A stretch of DNA of 64,000 bases from Leptasterias polaris (taxonomy: Eukaryota; Echinodermata; Asteroidea; Forcipulatida; Asteriidae), in assembly GCA_037783415.1 (NCBI GenBank), contig JAZGTN010000168.1, positions 558,001-622,000 of the forward strand, read 5' to 3'. The position numbers were made by a program, and so were the translations under genes. This document shows positions 31,060-42,406 of the stretch, one piece after another (position 1 is the stretch's first letter; every line of letters begins with the position of its first letter). Under the pieces are notes generated by a model. The model saw only the letters and a program-made list of their open reading frames with translations. It had not been told where the DNA came from and made no database searches.

Positions 31060-33670
31060 CAAGGAAATTTATTTCTGACTGGTTGATTTGATCGATCTCT
31101 TTTTACACTTTTTGTTCTCCAGACATTTTGGTCTCGTTGCCGGAGGCTGTTGAACAATGCAAGAAGATTCACAAGTAGAAAACATGTAATGTTATTGAAA
31201 AGTCAACAAAACAAAGAGTTCTCAAATAATTGACAGTCACAATGTGAGGCGTCTGAAGTGTTTGAAAGTTTTAAAAGATTTAAAAGGCGGACAATTTGTC
31301 TTTGAGGTTTGCAGGGTTGGGAAAAGAATGGAGTGTAAAAACACTGTTGTCTTTGAGCTCTCTTTCAATAGATTTCTTGACTACGGCAAAATGCAGTAAG
31401 AGGCACCAGTTGGAAAAAGTTGTTGTGTTTTGTTGCATTTAGCAGTCAACTCAAATCAAATACTCTGTTGCAATGTGTTGGATTTAGCTGGGTACATCAC
31501 ATCAACATATTAGTCCCCAGCAAACTTCAATGCCTATCTTAGCTGGGTAAATGCCCAGTGCCAAGACTTGCATAAACCGGTTTACTTCACAATTCAACAG
31601 AATCCCACTCTGCCTTGAAGCAGGGATCTAATGTCAGCGGACAATGTTGCATTTTAATGAATTATGCAGGGGGCCTAGAAATACACCTGATGGTGGTTTT
31701 GGTTTTGAAGTAATTTCTGTGTTTTTACGGTTTAAAAAAATTTAAAAAAATTCAAGGTGGACTTACACACACAACCTTAACTACCAATTTAAATTTATTT
31801 GAGAACTTTTTGTTGCTGTTACTGTGGTATCTTTAAAGTGAATTACCGTAGTAGTTTGGAGTTTATTTTATGAAATAACAAGTAGTGTTTACAGGCTTGA
31901 TACTCCATTGGTGTAAGGGCAGTTCTTCCCATACATGTAGTAAAGGGCACCACATTTTTGCTGGAATATTTAAAAGGGCATTTAGGCATTTTTAGGGCAT
32001 GCAGGCAATCCTGTTGGTGAAATGTTGCATCACAGGCGTGTGTTTCTACTGAACACCCAAGGTTTTTTGCTACATCCGGCTCCAAAGCTGGCAAACATTG
32101 TGTTTAACTTTACCCAAAAGCACCCATGTCATCGTTCAAAAGCATTTTTTATGACAGAAACTTTTAAACCTGAGAAAACCTAGTATGAACATATGTAAAA
32201 GCAGAGTCCTTGCTCAATGCAAGTCCTATGGGCTTCTGGTAATCAGTTTGTGTGTAGTGGGCGTGGCTTACAGTGGAGTTTTTACAGTGGAGTTTTATCC
32301 AGGAAATATGTAAATTGTACATCGTGTGTGCTCACTAACACTAGTGCGCAACATTGCCCCTTTTGGGAGGGGGAGGGGGCTGATGGTGTCATGATGCATA
32401 CGCATTTGTGCCTCTGCCTAATGAACAACTCTATGGCTTTTTGATGCTCTAGCAATGCAAAGGTTGTGGGTTCAAATCCCACCCGAGTGATCTACCTGTG
32501 GGATTTTTTCACAGAACTCGAGGAAAGTACTGAGTATACAGTGCTTAATACACATCGGTGTAAGGGTGAAAACAAAATGTATTCTATGGCGTTTGCTCAC
32601 CAAAATTGTCTGTAAGCAAACTTAAATGTAATTAGCATATTACATGGGAAGGGCTTATTGTAATTAGCATATTACATGGGAAGGGCTTATTGTAATTAGC
32701 ATATTACATGGGAAGGGCTTATTGCCTCTGTGAAGTATCAGGCTATAGTTGGAATTACTTTTAGTTACTTGATTGTATTCTCTTGACTTTAATATTCAAG
32801 CCCAAGGGCTCAGTGCTAAGCACTATACATATTACTTGGTGGCGGTAAGAAATATATAATACTATGTTAGATTGTTGCATCAATGTTATGATATACTTTG
32901 TTCTACCTTGCACTTCCCTTCCCTTCATTTCATGCTGTCCTTGTCCTCCCTTGGATTTGAGGAACCTCTGGAGCTAGCAGTCGGTTTACCATACAATAAG
33001 CCATTTGCGAGACACATCTGCTTTGCTCTGATTTTTATCGCTGATCGTAGGTCGACATTTTGTTGCCTCTCTTGTTGAAGTGTTCTTCTTTTACCATGAA
33101 ATATTACTGTTTACTACTCGGGTTGAGTGTAATGAAATGTAACTCTTTATGATAGTATCATCCACTGTAGTTTTGATTGATAGACGCACTATGCCAGTCA
33201 ATTCTCCTGCTGTCTGACAATCAGTACCATCCACTGTTGTTTAAAAGAAATAATTACAGGTGAACTATGCCAGACTGCACAAAATGGTAGCATCTATTCA
33301 GTGCATACAGTTATTTCTGTCCATAAATGTGCAGCATACAGGACCTATGCAGTTGACTGGTTGGTCAACTCGCTGGCAAATTTGATAAAAATTGGGAAGG
33401 ATTTTTAATTTTAACATGTTAACTCGTTTAGAACCACCTATTTGTATGCAGAGACCCACCTAAACTCGTTATAGAGTGCATACTGCTGCTGCAGTCCTTT
33501 TTGGTTTTTTCCATTTTGTGTTATTAATCATTTCCCACTAGAAATTACAGCTTGTTTATAGATTTAGCAAACTATCACTGAGGTACAGTTCATCGTTTGT
33601 CAAAAGTTAAAACGGACAACTATTTTTCTTCTTTTTCCTTCTAAAGGTAATAACTGAAATAAAACTGCAA
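31060..33670. other. No gene; repeat fragments
   Basis: Contains a tRNA-like B-box remnant (GTGGGTTCAAATCCCACCC near 32,468) and a 33-bp triplicate listed separately. No exon or RNA gene that I can support. Confidence 0.5.
32630..32726. repeat. 33-bp tandem triplicate
   Basis: TAATTAGCATATTACATGGG plus AAGGGCTTATTG repeats three times without change. Confidence 0.92.
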
Positions 33671-33675
33671 CATTT

Positions 33676-33792
33676 GAGTTGTAAGGCCTTGCTTACCACA
33701 ATCAGAGTTGTAAGGCCTTGCTTACCACAATCAGAGTTGTAAGGCCTTGCTTACCACAATCAGAGTTGTAAGGCCTTGCTTACCACAATCAG
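33676..33792. repeat. 29-bp minisatellite, four units
   Basis: GAGTTGTAAGGCCTTGCTTA plus CCACAATCA repeated four times with no visible differences. Confidence 0.95.
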
Positions 33793-34039
33793 ACTTTCAA
33801 AGTCAAAATCATTCTACATGTATTTATGGTGACATCAAAGTTTATTTTCCTACTGTTGCATTTGATGCTATTGTGTATTTGTATGATCATTCCAAGGCAA
33901 GCCAAAAACACACCAATGTTTGATGTCTGTGGCCATGTAAAAAAAAAAAATGGGTATGATTGATTGATTGAAAAAAAAATCATAGGAAGGGCTAATTCTA
34001 AAAGACCGATCTATAAATCTCCGCCTCTTAATAAATTGA

Positions 34040-34165
34040 CTAACGCAAAAATTAGTTAGTGGCCTGACGTTTCGACCCTATAGCAGAGTCTTTCTTGAAG
34101 GTTTCGAGAAAGACTCTGCTACGGTCGAAACGTCGGACCACTAACTAATTTTTGCATTTATACCA
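34040..34165. mobile_element. Short foldback repeat
   Basis: GCAGAGTCTTTCTTGAAGG and CGAGAAAGACTCTGC are inverted copies, bounded by TAGTGGCCTGACGTTTCGAC and its complement. A one-armed relative lies at 52,240-52,290, so this is a dispersed hairpin repeat. Confidence 0.65.
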
Positions 34166-34169
34166 CAGG

Positions 34170-36235
34170 TCCTTTTTGGTTGCTAAGTAGTTTGCAACAG
34201 CTGATTCTATTTTCTAAATTGACTAATCACAACTTTTCGCCCAAATTCTGACATTGTTAAAATGTCATTACAAAACTGAAACAAGGTACTGCATAGTTCA
34301 TGTTTTTGAATTGAACATTATATAAGGAAGAAAACAAGCAGGAATGGTATGCCCTGATGGTTGTTGCTATGTGGATGGGGCTATAACAAATGGATGGATC
34401 TTTTTAAGCCCTGCCCCAGGTATATTGACCAATCACTACCCATTTTTAAGGAACTTGGATGTGTGGTGTGACGTTTGTGCCTTGGGCATGCGCGATTTTG
34501 TGCTGATGTGGCACATGCAGATGGTGGGCGGGGCTCAATGGTTTGCTCACCTTGTAGGAACGTGGATATTAGTGTTGGCTTATGCTAATTACAGTCAGTG
34601 TGTCAGGCGAAGTTATTTCTTAGTTTTGAATAATTGTTGTGCTTGTTAGTACAAGCTAACATGAAACTGTGGTATTATCATAAATAAATACTTGTACTTG
34701 GCTTTATTACTAATTACTGGCTTTCAATTATTTTTTTGTGAAATTATGAATTATACTTTGTAGGCGATATTTGCAGTTATTTTTTTAAGGACTGTTTAAG
34801 TATTGTATACGAAATCTGTTATTAATAAAAACACAAAGTTGCAGCATATACATAAACCTTGCAAGGTTAAAAATTTTGCATTAGTGAAAAAAAGAAGGAA
34901 AACAAAAAAACAATCTGAAGAAGTATCATAATTATATTTCCCTTTTTTCGTGATGAAAATTTAATACAACAAATTAGTATTAATAACATTTTATTTGGAC
35001 CGTAGCAGTAGTCTCGCTTGTAGCAGCAGTCTCGCTTGTAGCAGCAGTCTCGCGAGATAGTTGCGAGAGAACTATTTCTCTATCAACCCGCGGCAGAAAT
35101 GTATTGATTTGTCTTCAACTACAACATACAACAGACTAGTCTACAAGCGTGGTTGTTTGTTTACCCAGTACGGAGTAGCAGCACTGTAACCTGAAATAGC
35201 GCCCTCTTTTGGATTAACCCCCGACATTAACTTTCAATCACAGATTTGAGGAATCTTGTTCATCGGTTTCCACGGCGAATAAACATTGGACGTAACAATT
35301 TGATTTGTCAGAATCTAAAAGCCTTCACTAAAATGCATTTTCAAATTTAACCGTTTACGAGATAGAGACAGAAATACAACATTGGTGCACATGTAAGATA
35401 AGATCTGCCACTGCTCAGTAACTCAACTTGCAGTTTTAGAATAAAAAAACAAACCACTCGCTGATTCCATTCTGACCATAAGTAAGATAGTAAAATACCC
35501 GATTCCTACTAGACGAAAAACTACGTATATTGTTAACATTAATTTTATTTTATTTTAGCCATAAATTATAAATAGGCCTACCACACGTACGAACCACTAA
35601 ACAAATTAAGATAAATGATATTTTACATAAAATGCTGAAGTGATTATAACCTATTTTTAATAGACGCGGCCAACGTGTCCCCACTCGAAATCTGGACTTT
35701 AGAGATTAAACAACTACTTGAGTATTAAAATGTATCAGTTTTATTAAGCTTTAAAACTGTTTTTCCATTTACACGCAGACATACTGCATTATGTAGGCCA
35801 ACACATAGTCAATGACATAACAAGAGCAATTAATGGTTTATTTATGGTATATTGTATCAAGAGATAAAACACAAAACAACAAAATAAACAAACAAACAAC
35901 ACAAACAAGTTCACACATTCTATTTTTTACATTCCTGTAGGAGACATAATTTCCTCCCATAGACTACACAAAGTTCCTTGTGGAGCACCAGTCACTTAGA
36001 ATTCCCCTGCGGTGACCCCCCCCCCCCCCCCAATTTTTATGACAAGTCTCCATAAGGTTGCGAGTATTAAAACTCGACTGAGAAAGCCATGCAAACAGTC
36101 CCAATTTTAAACCATTAAATGTTTTACTAGGGGGGGGGGGGGGGGGGGGAAACAACGATAATCCAAATACATTTCCCAGAACATCACCCAGAACTTCAGA
36201 AGCCAACCAAGATCGTATCTATTTCTTCTGAATTA
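34170..36235. other. No gene recognised
   Basis: One 101-codon frame at 34,344-34,649 (+) has no family resemblance. A TCTCGCGAGA palindrome (35,048-35,057), a motif active in CG-rich animal promoters, sits beside a 17-bp triplicate (TAGCAGCAGTCTCGCTT), but no transcript start can be tied to it. Poly-C and poly-G runs lie at about 36,018 and 36,129. The sulfotransferase last exon expected downstream of the exons at 36.4-37.5 kb is absent. Confidence 0.45.
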
Positions 36236-36384
36236 TGAAAAATCTAGACCTATCATGTAAATGTTGTTGGGCTCATTGTACTCCATCCGGAGTTATCAAA
36301 AGGGGGGGGGGGGGGGTGGGGGGATGTTCAGTCGTTGTGTGGCAATATGTCTTCCACAACATTAAAACATTTGTTTCATCTTAC

Positions 36385-37536
36385 CTTTCCTAAGGAATGG
36401 CGCCTTTCCTAGATGGCCAGTCAGCCGATTTGCTTCCGGTCCATACTCTGTTTCTATTTTCTTATAAGTTTGCTGCATCCCGCTAAAGGTAGTTTTCTCC
36501 ATGATTCGATCAATGACGTCATCAGACAGATCCTTCTCGAGATGCTTTGCTATTTGGCAGATGCAGCCCCTCAGATCCTAAAGACAATTTGAAGGAACTT
36601 TTTAAATCTTGTGTCTACGGCCCCTTGACAACTATCCTTGTCCAAGGTGGTTGCTCCATTGCCCGGAAACTATTTTGCGCTTCATGCCTTAGTTCGCCGC
36701 CATTGGTATTCCTAATGGAGCCTCGCCTTGAAGTGTGACGTCAGACGTTCGGGCTAAGCCTCGGGCCGCGATGTGCATGTTTTCGTGCGTGTATTTGTTT
36801 TTGCTTTCGTTGGCCCTACTGTTTTCTAGGCCCTATAGACACATTGCTTCTGTGCTTATTGGATTATCCGCCCTCGAATAACACACACGCACCGCCCTTT
36901 CCCATGTTTGTGAATTCGGTTGATTAAGTAGTTCTCTTTTGTTCTTTCCCGATGTCATGGGTCTGTTAAACCACCTAAATCACTGTCGTTACATCGGTAA
37001 GACATGCTCACACTGACATCGAGGACTTTTCTACAAAAAACAAAAATCAAATAATGGAGACGTACGTCACAGTTGTTTTATTTGATTTCATTATAAATTT
37101 CAAACAATAAGAGGAGAAAGATTTTATTATTATTATTTTTTTGGTATTATTATTATTATTAGATTTTTTTTTGGGGGGGGGGGGGCTTTGTGAACTGATA
37201 GCTTCCTATTCTTAGCGCAAACACTCAAGAAGACATTATCTTACCTGTTTGAATATAAAGTCTTACATCGGGAGACAGACACTTGATACTGGAACACGGA
37301 TTGTCGTTGTATGTATTGTGTATGTATCGAGCAACAAACATTGAGTATTATTCGCCACTCATTTTCTTTGAACCTTATGCTATTGTTTTTAGTAAAAGTA
37401 TACTGCCATTGTAATAACTAGTACTAGTCATAATATTGTACCCTTTGCAGACTTTCATACTTCAAGAATTTGACGTTCTCGTCATTTCGATGTTCCCAGT
37501 AGCCGATCACGTGATCGAACCAGGAACCTCCCAACA
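36385..37536 (-). pseudogene. Sulfotransferase copy A, two exons only
   Basis: Two minus-strand exons are present: 37,442-37,536 (GGSWFDHVIGYWEHRND, then VKFLKYESLQR) and 36,385-36,577 (DLRGCICQIAKHLEKDLSDD to GKAPFLRK). They have the same lengths (95 and 193 nt) and phases as exons 4 and 5 of the complete gene at 42.4-47.7 kb. Both are open with intact splice sites. Exons 1-3 and the last exon (PAPS-binding GDWKN) are missing, so no sulfotransferase can be made. The surrounding 36,230-37,975 matches 42,830-44,150, showing a segmental duplication of the 3' part of the gene. Confidence 0.88.
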
Positions 37537-37654
37537 CTGAAACATAAAGAGAACTTTGTTGAAAAGGAGTTTTTTTAAAGTAACGATTCTCGAAAAAGTT
37601 CATTTGTTTACGGCGTCACTATACAGGCTTTTTAATGTCCTGTTAGGGGCTCAA

Positions 37655-37745
37655 CAACAACAGCAACAACAACAGCAGAAGCAGCAGAAGCAGAAGCAGC
37701 AACAACGGCGACGTCGACGACGACGGCAACGGCATCAGCAGCAGA
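37655..37745. repeat. CAG/CAA-rich simple repeat
   Basis: Interrupted CAACAG, CAGAAG and CGACGA trinucleotide run, in the position equivalent to an intron of the complete sulfotransferase, where related runs occur at about 43,850 and 44,218. Confidence 0.85.
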
Positions 37746-37979
37746 CAAAAATTATCACAAGAAAAACCCTCACAAAAACAAAAACAATATTTTTTTATAT
37801 ACAGCGAAACAACTGGTGTTCATAGTGTTGAATATTAATTTATACCTGCAGAAGTCAAAGTTCTGTGGCTCAAAAGATTAATGACCATAAAAACGTCCTT
37901 GGTAAGAAGCTCTGCAGCTAGAAAGTACAAACCATTTTTAGAAAGGGTTCCCTGTCAAGGTCACCTCTAAATATTTGAA

Positions 37980-40630
37980 TCGAGAAACGATTTAAGCATG
38001 CAAAAATCACTTTTCAGATTTCTGAGGGTTGGTGTCCGTTCGCAACTAAAATCTAATGCTGCGGCCTTCGATGCGGGTCGGTACCATCCAGCCTCCAGGT
38101 GACCTAGCTAAACGTTGATGGATTCAACGTTTTTGTAAAAATACATTGACAGTTTTGTTGCTGTTTTCTCTACAATTTTGCCTATAAATCAGCATTATGT
38201 TTTTCAAATTTACGATGACCCTACCTTTAAATTATAAGAAATACAACATAATAAAGCTCGAGCATCAATATACCGTGCATTTTGTTAGTATCTGATTTTT
38301 ATTAGCTGGTTCTACTGGAGATTGTTACTGATAAATTTTTTTTCAATTTCGTAAAGAGGCAATCAATTTCGCTAAATGAGAACTCAAATAAGTATATATT
38401 AGGGCCTATATACTATATAACCTATATTACTCCTTCCCTCCCGTTTGAGCTATAAAATATTGAAATACATTAATTAACGAATAAACGAGAAAAACTTATT
38501 TATTTATTTAGAATACCCCACCATTTTTATTAGGGTTAGGATAGGGTTAGGATTAGGGATTAGGGTTAGGATTGGGGTTAGGATTATTTTGGTGGGGTAT
38601 TCTGAAAGAAAATATGTATTTATTTATTAATTTAACATTATTATTGCAAGTTAGACTAGGGCCAATCTTTTGTTTTTTGAATTTTATTTATTTATTTTAT
38701 TTATTTAGTTATTCATTTCTAATAATTTTGAATCAATCTATTAATTAATTAATCACTAATAATGTAACTGGATATTCTGCCATGCATTCGTTATACAACG
38801 AGAAGAATGACTAGACTACCGTAGAATTCTCGTAAAGCTGATTAACGACTTTTATAATAGTGATGACGTATGCCTAATGAATATTCAGTTTATTTTACCT
38901 GACCGTGTAGATATAGGAGGCAATAATTTGCAGTCTCTGCAACAGTGTTGACGGTACATCCTCGTATTACAGCAAACACTTTTTAGTGAATATTGTACAG
39001 GAATGTATAAGAGAATACCAGACGGTCGTGATGTGATTACGATGCATGCATTCTGGATAATTGTCATTGATAGCTGTTTGAAACGCCACGACTTCTTTTC
39101 CGCGCGACCGATGTCGTGGAATCGATTTCACATCACCAGAAAACACAAATTACTCGTCAAAGCGTCAACAATTTCATCAACTTTATAGGTAAAGCTTCAC
39201 CTAATTATTAAAAAGGAACGTTATAGGACTTCACTGCAACAACAAATGTATTAACCTGAAGCCTTGGCGTCGAGTCGACGTCGATATTTGGCGACCTCTG
39301 AGGAGGGTGGGTCCAGGCTTCAAATTGACGCCTCGCCTGCATAGTTGATGAATTGCTTTTTATTTAAAACTTTGCATGAAGGCGCCGCTCACTTATTGAG
39401 TGTAGGTTTTTAATTAAACAGTCGGTACTCCACCATTTATTATTTCTTTTATCTAAAAATTCCTCAACTATATCTAGCGTCATTTATTTATTTTTTCATA
39501 AAAAAGAAAAATAATCCATCAATGATAAGCTCTCCTGTGATTCCCATAGGAATTGTACTTCAGTTACTTAGCCTTGTGGTTTACAGCCACTACTCTGGTT
39601 TCCAGATGGCTTTGTTCCTCACTGTATACTTTGTAATCATACAGTGACCTGATTGTTTTAATTGGTTGAATTGGTTGGGTTTTATTGCAAGGATAAGTCA
39701 GACCATGGAGCTTCATGTATTACACGTTATTATAAATTAACTGTTGACAACTGTCATGTAGTGTAAGTTTGTGCGTTTTTGTTTATGGTGTTCACTAAAG
39801 TTGTAAAAGCTCTAGAAAGAGACAAATGTGGGGTCATCTAAAAAAACAGGTTGTTTGCTTGACTTTGTTTTATTTAGTCACAAGGATTCATATCTAAAGG
39901 TTTATGCCATTTAAAAGAGATTGTATTTCAAGAAGTGAGCGATAATGTCCGAGTGTAAATATATTTGATGGTGTCACGCAGGAATAATTAAAACAGTTTA
40001 GTTATAAAACCCTGAAGAGTATAAATGATCCAAACACAGTCTTGAAAAGTGAACACCTATCAGTAAATAAATAGCCTCCATTTATTAGAATAGTGCAGGT
40101 AGTATTCCACTATAAAAAATCAATTTTATTGCTACAAAAGTCATCATATTTGTGTAGGTCTAGGTGTTGGCCCAAGGGTAAAAGTAAACAAAAAGCATGG
40201 TAGAATCGTTTTATTGCCAAAATATTATTTCAAGGCATGTTTTAGATTGGTAGAATGATGATTATATAGTAGCTCGTTTTGAACATTTTGACATAAATGA
40301 ACAAAGTAATTCAGATGCAAAGCAAAGAAGTACACGATTGCACAGTTGAAACAGAATGAGTTAACAACAGTACTGTTTATGAGACATAATAATAATCTTT
40401 TTAAAAATATACATGTTTGACAATGTACAAGACTAGTCAAACGTCCAACAACAGAGATGATTTGCGATGCGTGGCACTTTCGGGTCTGTACATTTTGATA
40501 CGAGTAACTTAGGTCAAGGTCTTGTTTTCCTTCTTAACTGTGAGTAAATCTAAACTTCTAACAAGGAGAAAGATCAGTAGGGTGTGTCGGATGGATGTAC
40601 CAATCTCTACACGTATAGGCTAATAGAACA
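37980..40630. other. No gene recognised
   Basis: AT-rich (TTTATTTA runs near 38,680). It contains the telomere-like repeat listed next. No exon for the upstream part of sulfotransferase copy A was found. Confidence 0.5.
38510..38603. repeat. Telomere-like TTAGGG repeats within inverted ends
   Basis: TAGGGTTAGGATAGGGTTAG and further variants fill 38,531-38,585. They are bracketed by AGAATACCCCACC (38,510-38,522) and its exact complement GGTGGGGTATTCT (38,591-38,603). Confidence 0.85.
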
Positions 40631-40631
40631 A

Positions 40632-40804
40632 TAGACCTTATGCACATGACGTCATTTGAGTAGGGCGCCCTCACCTAGAGGTCAAAAGAAAGATGCTCAT
40701 TGGCCAGTCTTGTGCGCCGCGCGTACAAATCAGCGCGTTTCCATTGTTTCATCATCAGTTTACCTCTAAGATGGAGGCTTGGTGACGTCAATGCATAAGG
40801 TCTA
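40632..40804. mobile_element. 173-bp MITE, TAGACCTTATGCA ends
   Basis: Ends TAGACCTTATGCA...TGCATAAGGTCTA are inverted. ATGACGTCAT follows the left end and TGACGTCA precedes the right one. Related to the element at 58,373-58,562. Confidence 0.8.
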
Positions 40805-41770
40805 ATGCACATTGTATTAGAATCAGGCATGATTTTAGGTTTAATTCACAATTATTGTGCAACACATACAGAGCCTGAAGTCTACTACTAGTACTACTAC
40901 AGTCTACGCGACCAAAATGGAAAACAAACAAAAATTTGCTAGTGCAGTGACTCGCATGAACTAGGCCTATGTAACTTTTAGTAAGAGTCAGCCCCTCAAC
41001 CCAATAAAAAACATTCGAGCGTGGAAACACTTGACTTTATCCCGGCGCTTAAATTGGCCAATACTTTCTATCACACTAATCTAATGTATATTAAACATAT
41101 TTTCTGACTGCATTTCCCATTATTTTTTTTTATTTTTATTTTTGTTTACATCTAAGTGACTTCTTTACGTGCCCAGCTACATTCTAAGATTATTTTAGTC
41201 ATTTAGTTACCAGTAATTGATTTATTTCCCTAATTGGCTGAGCTCTCAGGGGCGTGTGACAACACCCCGACTTTATCCCGACGAGCGAAAGGGGCCATTA
41301 TTTACTACCACACCATCCAATACAATATTTTATAAAAATAGTGTATTTCCAAAACATGTTTACATCTAAGTGACTGTTATTAAATGCCCAGCTATTGTCT
41401 ATGAATATTTGAGTCCTGTTTGAAGCTAGCTACCCATTAATTGAAATATTTCTTTAATATCTGAGCTCCTAACGGCCTTGCGCCCCTCCGACTTTATCGA
41501 CGAGCAAAAGGGCCAATATTTACTACCACACCATCCAAGATTTGTTTTGAAAAAACCCCGACACCCCTCGTAGATATAATTATGGAACGATCCGTTCTAG
41601 AATATCCACCAATTTGTTTGACTCCCCCAGTCATTAAACTTTGGAGAATGACTTAACTAGTGATAATGTGTCATGGTTTAACTACCCTTTCGCCCACTAC
41701 AGGGTTCGTAAAGCCTACAATTAATACTATCCAAACGGGGTAGCATCCATCTTGGATTTATGAGGCCTAA
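40805..41770. repeat. Degenerate tandem repeat, about 230-bp unit
   Basis: From about 41,030 to 41,560 the series TTTACATCTAAGTGACT, GCCCAGCTA, GAGCTC, CCGACTTTAT, GACGAGC, GGGCCA, TATTTACTACCACACCATCC occurs twice, with a partial third copy. Divergence is high, so it is old. No gene. Confidence 0.6.
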
Positions 41771-42023
41771 CCAGAGCCCAATTTCATGGCTCTGCTTACC
41801 GTAAGCAAAGAATCGGCGCTAACGGAAGCAGGGAATTCCGCGCTTACGTCAAGCATATTTCACGGGTTAGCAGGGAAATTCTGCTTGTGCGCTTGCGTAG
41901 TCCACGTTACTAATACTAGGCATTCCACGCTTTGCAGAAATTCGGCGCTTACTCGGTAAGCGGAGAATGGTGATTACAAGCGCAGAATTCGGCGGTAAGC
42001 AGAGCCATGAAATTCGGCCCTGG
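41771..42023. mobile_element. 253-bp MITE, CCAATTTCATGGCTCTGCTTA-type ends
   Basis: Left CCAGAGCCCAATTTCATGGC and the complement of the right end CCAGGGCCGAATTTCATGGC form inverted termini. The interior consists of GCGCTTAC/GTAAGC modules. Relatives are at 44,701-44,836 and 19,130. Confidence 0.75.
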
Positions 42024-42406
42024 TATGTTGTAGAATGAAGGTCATTAAAAAATTGGGGTAGACTGAGACCAATTCAAAGATTGGCAATTTTAACTAATCA
42101 GACCCACATTTCTGCGTCTGTAGGTTACAAAAATACCACGAAGCTTCATGCAATAGGCCTACTGTTTTTGCTATCAAGTAGGCAAGAAACCGCGATCACA
42201 GACTTGGAACCAAGTCTCATATTTCTTATATTTTTCCTGAGGAGGAAGTAATTTGCTTGTTGTCATGTTACGACGTCCACGCAGAGGGTGTTGTTTTTTT
42301 AATACCAGAACAGCAACATTAAACAACGAAAACTGCCTTTCATAGGACGAATGGCAGAGGGCGCAATAACAAAAATGCACCTGGTATTAATGACGAGCGT
42401 GTGTCT

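Noticed and set aside
34344..34649. 101-residue plus-strand protein
   Set aside because: Cys/Trp-rich but without a recognisable family, splice context or conserved motif; likely chance.
35048..35057. TCTCGCGAGA as a promoter element
   Set aside because: No gene or transcript start nearby; a single 10-base match is weak evidence.
37655..37825. Polyglutamine protein
   Set aside because: The CAG/CAA run lies in the position of a sulfotransferase intron and the frame has no domain around the run.
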